DNA from: JBFHRB01 sp041591915
GTDB taxonomy: Bacteria; Actinomycetota; Nitriliruptoria; Nitriliruptorales; Nitriliruptoraceae
Assembly (NCBI GenBank): GCA_041591915.1
Contig: JBFHRB010000051.1
Coordinates: 1 to 15,119, forward strand
Direction of reading: 5' to 3'
Length of the DNA: 15,119 nt
In this document: piece by piece, positions 1 through 4,706 of the stretch
How the letters are laid out: each line of letters begins with the position of its first letter
Position numbering within the stretch: the first letter of the stretch is position 1
Position numbers and translations under genes: made by a program
The notes under the pieces: generated by a model
Told to the model about the DNA's origin: nothing
The model's database searches: none
Seen by the model: the letters and a program-made list of their open reading frames with translations, nothing else

Positions 1-2
1 AC

Positions 3-278
3 GTCGTCGACGAGCAGGACGGCCGACCGGATCGCGGCCCCCGGGGCGACCCACGCGCCGACCGGCGTGGTCGTCGCGAACACGAGCGACCCGGGTGCGG
101 GGGCAGGGGTGTGGATGGGCGCCGCCGCGGTCGCTGCGGCAGCGACCCGTGAGGCCTGGCCTGCGTCCTCGGCCGCTGCGGACGCACCGGTGAGCGGTGT
201 CAGCCCGGCGAGCAGCAGGGCGGCCGCGAGGAGCATCCGCTGTCGTGGCCGCTGCGACACCCCGGCCCCCCTCGTCAT
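3..278 (-). CDS. Secreted protein of unknown function, N-terminal part (runs off left edge)
   Basis: This partial gene reads leftward from an ATG at 278 and stays open for 92 codons to the window edge. The N-terminus looks like a Sec signal peptide. It has a basic stretch (MTRGAGVSQRPRQR), a hydrophobic core from residue 15 (MLLAAALLLAGL) and small residues GASAAA around residues 31-36 as a likely cleavage site. An Ala-rich linker follows, then a Pro-rich stretch (HTPAPAPG), then what looks like the first beta strands of a folded domain (GSLVFATTTPVGAWV). I do not recognise the domain. The start lies 16 nt after the stop of the Mut7-C gene on the same strand, so the two may be cotranscribed. 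A GGGG tract before the ATG may serve as ribosome site. An in-frame ATG at 236 (residue 15) is an alternative start but would remove the basic n-region. The reading frame is well supported; the function is unknown. Confidence 0.7.
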   Translation of the reverse strand, partial: MTRGAGVSQRPRQRMLLAAALLLAGLTPLTGASAAAEDAGQASRVAAAATAAAPIHTPAPAPGSLVFATTTPVGAWVAPGAAIRSAVLLVDD

Positions 279-294
279 CCCGGACCCCGAGCCG

Positions 295-1050
295 TCATCG
301 GTGGTCGAAGGGTGCCACGTCGGGGCGTCCGGCCAGCGCTGCCTCCACGATGTCGTTCAGCCCGTCGAGGTGGCTGCCACCCCAGTACACGCGGTGGCAG
401 CCGTCGCAGCGGTGGAACCGGTCGTGCTCGACTCGGGTGCGTGGTGGCAGCTCCTCCAGCACGTCCGCCTTGTCGACGTGCACGAGCCGGCCGTTGCACC
501 GGATGCAGCGGGTCAGCGGCGCGATGTCGGGTGCGAGGTCGAAGCGCGCGATCACCTCCCGGAGCTGGTCGCCGGGGTCGTCGGATCGGGGGAGGTGGCC
601 GAACGCGACCGACCGCCGCATGAGGAGCCCACGGTCGCGGGTGAGCAGCACCCGCTCCTCGTCGCGGGCCCTGGCGGCGAGGTCGGGGTCGTCCGCGTCG
701 CGGTCCCACCACGTGTCGAACCCCAGCGTGCGGAGGCGGCGGGCGAGGGTGCCGAGGTGGACGTCGGCGACGAACCTCACGGGACGCGGAGGCCGAGGCC
801 CGAAGGCCACGTCCGGGTCGGGTGCCAGCACGCCGAACCACGGGTAGGCCGCGACCCGCTCGCCGCCGGTGACCAGGCGATCGGGGGCGACGGCCTCGTC
901 GTCGACCAGCACCAGTGCCAGCTCGGTGTGGGGCACGCCCAGCGACTCGATGAGGTCCTTGACGGAGCGGCCGCCGTTGGCCGGGACCGCGTGGTCGCGG
1001 CCGCCCGCGAGGTCGGCGAGGTCGGCGTACAACCGAACCGTGACGTCCAT
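295..1050 (-). CDS. ThiS/ubiquitin-like domain plus Mut7-C PIN-fold RNase protein with zinc ribbon
   Basis: A 251-residue protein with the two-part architecture of the Mut7-C ubiquitin/RNase family. Residues 1-75 form a beta-grasp, ThiS/MoaD-like domain (MDVTVRLYADLADLAGGRDH and a later VTGGERVAAYPWFG). Residues 90-250 form the Mut7-C domain, a PIN-like nuclease fold, seen in FVADVHLGTLARRLRTLGFD with acidic D96 and in RVLLTRDRGLL with D139. A zinc ribbon of two CxxC pairs follows: C182/C185 and C215/C218, the second followed by VYWGGSH. The length matches the bacterial family. Members are presumed ribonucleases by fold, but I know of no defined bacterial substrate. The ATG at 1050 has a TACGGT box only 6 nt upstream and no Shine-Dalgarno sequence, which suggests a leaderless mRNA. 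It is divergent from the MBL gene across 87 nt and is followed by the secreted-protein gene. Family assignment is firm; the RNase role is inference. Confidence 0.9.
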   Translation of the reverse strand: MDVTVRLYADLADLAGGRDHAVPANGGRSVKDLIESLGVPHTELALVLVDDEAVAPDRLVTGGERVAAYPWFGVLAPDPDVAFGPRPPRPVRFVADVHLGTLARRLRTLGFDTWWDRDADDPDLAARARDEERVLLTRDRGLLMRRSVAFGHLPRSDDPGDQLREVIARFDLAPDIAPLTRCIRCNGRLVHVDKADVLEELPPRTRVEHDRFHRCDGCHRVYWGGSHLDGLNDIVEAALAGRPDVAPFDHR

Positions 1051-1056
1051 GCCGCC

Positions 1057-1062
1057 ACCGTA
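1057..1062 (-). promoter_or_regulatory. Candidate -10 box (TACGGT) for the Mut7-C gene, leaderless
   Basis: Read on the minus strand, TACGGT is followed by GGCGGC and then the ATG at 1050. A TAnnnT box 6 nt from the start places the transcript start at or next to the ATG, the usual arrangement of leaderless actinobacterial genes. No -35 box is obvious. The same hexamer precedes the AddB-like gene at 7391. Confidence 0.45.
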
Positions 1063-1095
1063 CGGCACGGGGCGGGGAGGAGCGGCCGGTGCCGT
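1062..1095. repeat. 7-bp inverted repeat in the divergent promoter region
   Basis: ACGGCAC at 1062-1068 is matched by its reverse complement GTGCCGT at 1089-1095, with 20 nt between, inside the 87-nt gap between the divergent Mut7-C and MBL genes. The left arm touches the last base of the Mut7-C -10 box. It could be an operator for a dimeric regulator, but a 7-bp repeat in such GC-rich DNA may be chance. Confidence 0.25.
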
Positions 1096-1137
1096 CGTCG
1101 AAACCCTCGTGACCACCCCGTCCTCCCGGAGCCAGCC

Positions 1138-2436
1138 ATGCGCCGCCACCTGCGCCCGCTCGCGATGGCCACCATCGCCGCCACCCTGTCGCTGCCGGCC
1201 AGCCACGCCGGTGCCGACACGACCCACGCCCGGTCGACCGCGACGTCGACGGCCGCCCCGGCACCGGCCGAGGTGGTCGCCGCGCGCCAGTACTTCTTCG
1301 GCGCCGAGAACGTCGACCCGATCACGGGGGTGGTCCGTCCGGGCGAGGTGCACCTGTCGTGGGTCTCGGTGGCGACGTTCGCCGCGGCGGTCGACGGGCA
1401 CGTCGTGCTGTTCGACGCCTACATCCACAAGCAGGAGGACCGGCCGAACTACGTGCCGGCGACGACGCAGGACCTCGTCGACCTCGCGCCCGAGGCGATC
1501 TTCGTCGGCCACGCCCACTTCGACCACGCGCTCGACTCCGGCCCGATCGCCGCGGCGACCGGCGCGGTGGTCGTGGGGACCCAGAGCCACTGCGACCAGG
1601 CCCGCGCCAGCGGCGGCGACGCCGTCCGTTGCGAGGTCGTCTTCAGCGACCTCGACGACTTCGGGGCGGTGCGCGAGTTCGACGTCTTCGACGACGTCTG
1701 CACCTCGGCGGTCCTGCACGTCCACTCCGCAGCGGAGCCGCCCGACCCCGACCACGACCACACCAGCAACCCCGTCCCGATCCCGGACGCCGGCACGGTG
1801 CTGCTGCACCCGCCGGGCCCGGGCTTCATGTTCGACGCCGCGGGCGACGAGGGCGGCACGGTCCTCTACCAGCTCCGGATCGGCGACTTCGCGCTCACCT
1901 ACCACGACTCGTCCGGTCCGCTGAAGGAGCAGGCACCGCAGGTGTTCGACGTCCTGCGCGGCCTGCCGCAGACCGACGTGCAGGTCGGCGCGATCCTCGG
2001 GTTCAACCAGCCGTTCAACGGCCTCCGTGACCCGGCCATGTACATCGAGGCGCTCCGCCCGACGGTGTTCGTGCCCAACCACCACGACTTCGTGACCGAG
2101 TACGGCTCGTCCGACGACTTCGAACCGGTCCTGCTCGGCGACCTCGAGGCGATGGGCGTGGAGACCGAGGTGCGGTTCCTGTACGACCCCTTCGACTACG
2201 TCCGGCCCAACCTCCTGAGCTACCGCATCGACGACGCCCGCTGGGACCGCGGCCTCGCCTCCGATGCCTGCCCCAAGCCGCGCACGGCGGCGAGCCTCGG
2301 CGCCGCACCGATCGCTGCCGCCCCGGCCGCCAACGCGGCGCTGCCGGCCACCGGTGGCGGGCTGGGCTTCCTGGCCATGGCGCTCGCCGGGTTCCTCGCC
2401 GGTCGCGGCCGCAGCCGCCCCGGCCCGCAGCTCTGA
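1138..2436 (+). CDS. Secreted metallo-beta-lactamase-fold hydrolase with LPATG-type C-terminal wall anchor
   Basis: A 432-residue protein. The signal peptide is MRRHLRPLAMATIAATLSLP followed by a small-residue ASHAGA site. The MBL domain spans about residues 50-380. The metal motif is HAHFDH (H125, H127, D129, H130) inside a strand-turn context, VGHAHFDHALDS. Plausible later ligands are H194/H196 (VLHVHSA), H256/D257 (TYHDSSGP) and H315/H316 (VPNHHDF). The layout resembles broad MBL/UlaG-like hydrolases, not beta-lactamases proper; the substrate cannot be read from sequence. The C-terminus carries LPATGG at residues 402-407, a hydrophobic segment (LGFLAMALAGFLA) and a basic tail (RGRSR), the three parts of a sortase sorting signal. 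No sortase is in the window, so wall attachment is inference. The ATG at 1138 has GGAG 6 nt upstream and directly precedes the signal peptide. The frame is open far upstream, but that part is antisense to the Mut7-C gene. Confidence 0.88.
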   Translation: MRRHLRPLAMATIAATLSLPASHAGADTTHARSTATSTAAPAPAEVVAARQYFFGAENVDPITGVVRPGEVHLSWVSVATFAAAVDGHVVLFDAYIHKQEDRPNYVPATTQDLVDLAPEAIFVGHAHFDHALDSGPIAAATGAVVVGTQSHCDQARASGGDAVRCEVVFSDLDDFGAVREFDVFDDVCTSAVLHVHSAAEPPDPDHDHTSNPVPIPDAGTVLLHPPGPGFMFDAAGDEGGTVLYQLRIGDFALTYHDSSGPLKEQAPQVFDVLRGLPQTDVQVGAILGFNQPFNGLRDPAMYIEALRPTVFVPNHHDFVTEYGSSDDFEPVLLGDLEAMGVETEVRFLYDPFDYVRPNLLSYRIDDARWDRGLASDACPKPRTAASLGAAPIAAAPAANAALPATGGGLGFLAMALAGFLAGRGRSRPGPQL

Positions 2437-2448
2437 CCCCGCCCGCCC

Positions 2449-2463
2449 CACGCGCGTAGCGTG
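2449..2463 (+). promoter_or_regulatory. Candidate leaderless promoter (TAGCGT) within a small palindrome, before the LMF gene
   Basis: TAGCGT at 2457-2462 lies 8 nt before the ATG at 2471, a TAnnnT -10 box spaced for leaderless transcription. It sits in an inverted repeat, CACGC (2449-2453) and GCGTG (2459-2463), with a 5-nt loop. The repeat could instead be part of a terminator hairpin for the MBL gene, since the whole intergenic gap is only 34 nt. No Shine-Dalgarno-like purine run better than GGGG is present. Confidence 0.4.
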
Positions 2464-2470
2464 CGGGGCG

Positions 2471-3937
2471 ATGGAGACCCTGACCGGCTGGCTGTCGGCG
2501 CCTGACCTCTGGGCCGCCCGGCTGATCCTGCAGCGCGGGCTCGGCCTGCTGTACCTCGTCGCCTTCCTCAACGTGGTCAACCAGTGGGTCCCGCTCCTCG
2601 GCGAGCGGGGGCTGCTGCCCACACCCCGCCATCTGGCAGGCGCCGAGCCGCGGGAGGCGCCGAGCCTGTTCCATCGTGCGTACTCGGACCGGCTGGCGCT
2701 CGGGCTGGGCTGGGTCGGGGTCGCACTGAGCGCACTGGTCGTCGTCGGCGTGGTCGAGCGGCTGCCGGCGCCGCTGGTCATCGGGGTCTGGGCGGCGCTG
2801 TGGGCGCTGTACCTCAGCTACGTCAACATCGGCCAGATCTTCTACGCGTTCGGCTGGGAGTCGCTGCTGCTCGAGGCCGGCTTCCTGGCCATCTGGCTCG
2901 GCCCGCGCAACACGGCCCCGCCGCTGCTCGTCCTCTGGCTCTTCCGATGGCTGCTCTTCCGGGTCGAGTTCGGCGCCGGCCTCATCAAGGTCCGCGGGGA
3001 CCGTTGCTGGCGCGACCTGACCTGCCTGAGGTTCCACCACGAGACCCAGCCCATCCCGGGTCCGCTGAGCTGGTGGTTCCACCACCTCCCGATGCCCCTG
3101 CACCGGGTCGAGGTCGCCGCCAACCACGTCACCCAGCTCGTCGTGCCCTTCCTGCTGCTCGCCCCGCAGCCGGTCGCCTCGGTCGCCGCAGCGATCGTCG
3201 TCACGACGCAGGGCTGGCTCGTCGTCAGTGGCAACTTCGCCTGGCTCAACGCGACCACCATGGTCATCGCGGCGGCGGCGCTCTCGGGCGAGGTCCTCGG
3301 CTGGGTCGTGCCGGACGCCTGGGTGACACCGCCGGACGACCTCGCGGCCCTGCCGGCCTGGCACGCCATCGCCTCGATCGCGCTCGCGGCGCTCGTCACC
3401 TGGCTGAGCGTGCCGGTCGTGCGCAACCTCGTCTCACGCAAGCAGCGGATGAACGCGAGCTTCACGAGCCTGCGCCTCGTGAACACGTACGGGGCGTTCG
3501 GGTCGATCTCGAAGGAGCGGTACGAGGTCGTGATCGAGGGCACGCTCGCCCGCGACCCGCGCGATCCCGAGGCCGAGTGGCGCGAGTACCAGTTCCGCGG
3601 CAAGCCCGGTGAGCCCGGACGCCGACCGCCCCAGGTCGCGCCCTACCACCTGCGCATCGACTGGCTGCTCTGGTTCGTGCCGCTGTCCTCCGCCTACCGC
3701 GGCACGTGGTTCCGGGCGCTCCTCGAGCACCTCGCGAGCGGCGATCCGGCGGTGCGGCGCCTCGTGCGCGTCGACCCGTTCGACGGCGAGGCGCCCGCGT
3801 GGGTCCGGGCCCGCCGGTTCCGCTACCGCTACACGACGCGGGCGGAGCGCCGGGAGACCGGGGACTGGTGGGTCCGTAGCAGCGCCGGTGAGTTCGCGGG
3901 ACCCGTGCGCGGCGCGGCGCTGGATGCCGGCCCCTGA
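2471..3937 (+). CDS. Lipase maturation factor (LMF1) family integral membrane protein
   Basis: A 488-residue polytopic protein of the LMF1 family; the eukaryotic member helps vascular lipases fold in the ER. Hydrophobic segments lie near residues 17-37, 76-95, 100-120, 133-145, 149-165, 220-250 and 265-300. The family signature is the stretch from residue 159 to 207: RWLLFRVEFGAGLIKVRGD, then CWRDLTCL, then HHETQPIPGPLSWWFHHLP. NFAWLNATT follows further on. The C-terminal soluble part, about 330-488, has strand-rich repeats (FGSISKERYEVVIEGT, WREYQFRGKPG) and WLLWFVPLS, all typical of the family. The length fits bacterial members. What bacterial members do is not established; a role in folding secreted or membrane proteins is inference from the eukaryotic homologue. 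The gene is 34 nt downstream of the secreted MBL hydrolase, but its own promoter-like box argues that the two need not be one unit. The ATG at 2471 begins just before the first membrane segment. Confidence 0.9.
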   Translation: METLTGWLSAPDLWAARLILQRGLGLLYLVAFLNVVNQWVPLLGERGLLPTPRHLAGAEPREAPSLFHRAYSDRLALGLGWVGVALSALVVVGVVERLPAPLVIGVWAALWALYLSYVNIGQIFYAFGWESLLLEAGFLAIWLGPRNTAPPLLVLWLFRWLLFRVEFGAGLIKVRGDRCWRDLTCLRFHHETQPIPGPLSWWFHHLPMPLHRVEVAANHVTQLVVPFLLLAPQPVASVAAAIVVTTQGWLVVSGNFAWLNATTMVIAAAALSGEVLGWVVPDAWVTPPDDLAALPAWHAIASIALAALVTWLSVPVVRNLVSRKQRMNASFTSLRLVNTYGAFGSISKERYEVVIEGTLARDPRDPEAEWREYQFRGKPGEPGRRPPQVAPYHLRIDWLLWFVPLSSAYRGTWFRALLEHLASGDPAVRRLVRVDPFDGEAPAWVRARRFRYRYTTRAERRETGDWWVRSSAGEFAGPVRGAALDAGP

Positions 3938-3943
3938 CACCCG

Positions 3944-3949
3944 TACGTT
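3944..3949 (+). promoter_or_regulatory. Candidate -10 box (TACGTT) for the 67-residue protein gene
   Basis: TACGTT begins 6 nt after the LMF stop codon. With a transcript start near 3956, the mRNA would have a leader of about 20 nt carrying the ribosome site GGAAGGG (3964-3970), 5 nt before the ATG at 3976. No clear -35 box is seen. Confidence 0.35.
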
Positions 3950-3975
3950 GGGAGCAGGCGGACGGAAGGGCAGCC

Positions 3976-4179
3976 ATGCAGCTCGACCTCAACCAGGAGG
4001 AGTCGCTGCTCCTCGAGCGGGTCCTGATGAACCAGTTCGGTGACCTGCGCATGCAGATCTCCGACGCCGACAACTCGCGCTTCAAGGAGGGGCTGCGCCA
4101 CGAGAAGGACGTGGTCCAGCACATCCTCGACAAGCTCGAGACGGCGGCGCGCGAGCTCGCCGGGGCGGCCGGCAGGTAG
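3976..4179 (+). CDS. Small conserved-looking helical protein, 67 residues
   Basis: A 67-residue soluble protein. Residues 1-24 (MQLDLNQEESLLLERVLMNQ, then FGDL) and residues 38-60 (GLRHEKDVVQHILDKLETAA) are predicted by eye to be two amphipathic, charged helices. They are joined by a conserved-looking turn, RMQISDADNSRFKEG. The pattern recalls small hypothetical actinobacterial proteins of about 60-70 residues that I know only as uncharacterised. There are no cysteines, no signal peptide and no membrane segment. A good ribosome site (GGAAGGG) precedes the ATG, and the codon use matches neighbouring genes, so it is very likely real. The helical-hairpin appearance suggests a protein-protein interaction or oligomerisation role, but no function should be assigned. 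Confidence 0.82.
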   Translation: MQLDLNQEESLLLERVLMNQFGDLRMQISDADNSRFKEGLRHEKDVVQHILDKLETAARELAGAAGR

Positions 4180-4199
4180 ACGAGAGGCACAGGCCCACG

Positions 4200-4215
4200 C
4201 CGGGCACCGGCCCGG
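4200..4215 (+). terminator. GC hairpin after the 67-residue protein gene (terminator or operator)
   Basis: CCGGGC (4200-4205) pairs perfectly with GCCCGG (4210-4215) around an ACCG loop, 20 nt after the upstream stop codon. No T-run follows. It sits just before the TAGGCT box at 4219, so it could equally be an operator for the downstream operon. Confidence 0.25.
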
Positions 4216-4218
4216 TCC

Positions 4219-4224
4219 TAGGCT
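4219..4224 (+). promoter_or_regulatory. Candidate -10 box (TAGGCT) for the cNMP-fold/redox operon
   Basis: TAGGCT fits the actinobacterial TAnnnT -10 pattern. A transcript start near 4231 would give a leader of about 20 nt that includes the GGGGG ribosome site at 4239-4243, 7 nt from the GTG at 4251. No convincing -35 box is visible. Confidence 0.35.
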
Positions 4225-4250
4225 GACGCGACGAGACCGGGGGCACGGGC

Positions 4251-4706
4251 GTGGGCTTCTTCGACTACGGCGTCGGCGAGGAGGCCCCGACCGACGTCGA
4301 GTTCCTCACCGGGTGGTCGCACGACGACCTGCGGGCCCTGCTCGCCTCGACGACACCGCGCCGCCTGCATGCGGGCGAGGCGCTGCTGCGCGAGGGCCAG
4401 GCGTCGACCGCGCTGTACGTCGTCGCCGCGGGCACGCTGGCCGCCTACGCCGGCGCCGGTCGCCGACGGCGCCTCCTGCGGACCATGGGGGAGGGCTCGG
4501 TCGTCGGCGAGGTGACGTTCGTCGACGGCGGGGGTGCGTCGGCGGACGTCCTCGCCGACGGCGACGCCGAGGTGCTGATGCTCACGCGCGAGCGGTTCGA
4601 CGCGTGGGCGGCGGCCCACCCCGACCTCGCCCGCGCCTTCCTGTTCGAGCTCGGCCGGGTGCTCGCGCACCGGCTCCGAACGCTCACGCGCGCGGTCACG
4701 AAGTGA
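4251..4706 (+). CDS. Stand-alone cyclic-nucleotide-binding-fold (Crp-type) sensor domain protein
   Basis: A 151-residue protein made almost wholly of a Crp-type beta-barrel domain. Features are LTGWSHDDLRALLAS (entry helix), TPRRLHAGEALLREGQAST, ALYVVAAGTLAAYAG, then the phosphate-binding cassette VVGEVTFVDGGGASADV, and a C-terminal helix (HPDLARAFLFELGRVLAHRL). No helix-turn-helix follows, so it is not a transcription factor. In the cassette G86 and E87 are kept, but the position matching CRP Arg82 is Ala96, which argues against ordinary cAMP binding. The stop overlaps the GTG start of the redox fusion gene by 4 nt, so translational coupling and a physical or regulatory partnership are likely. 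It could act as a detached regulatory domain of that oxidoreductase. The GTG at 4251 has a GGGGG ribosome site 7 nt upstream. The ligand is unknown. Confidence 0.85.
   Translation: MGFFDYGVGEEAPTDVEFLTGWSHDDLRALLASTTPRRLHAGEALLREGQASTALYVVAAGTLAAYAGAGRRRRLLRTMGEGSVVGEVTFVDGGGASADVLADGDAEVLMLTRERFDAWAAAHPDLARAFLFELGRVLAHRLRTLTRAVTK

Noticed and set aside
67..1137. Upstream extension of the MBL frame to a start at 67
   Set aside because: This stretch is antisense to the Mut7-C gene and its neighbour. The signal peptide and ribosome site place the real start at 1138.
295..2781. 828-codon open frame on the minus strand reading through the MBL region into the Mut7-C gene
   Set aside because: Only the last 251 codons (from the ATG at 1050) encode a recognisable protein. 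The upstream part is low-complexity Arg/Val/Glu antisense to the MBL and LMF genes, a GC-frame artefact.
4040..4702. N-terminal extension of the redox fusion frame to 4040
   Set aside because: It overlaps the 67-residue and cNMP-fold genes and is Arg-rich noise. The GTG at 4703 starts just before the coherent sequence and gives the usual 4-nt overlap.
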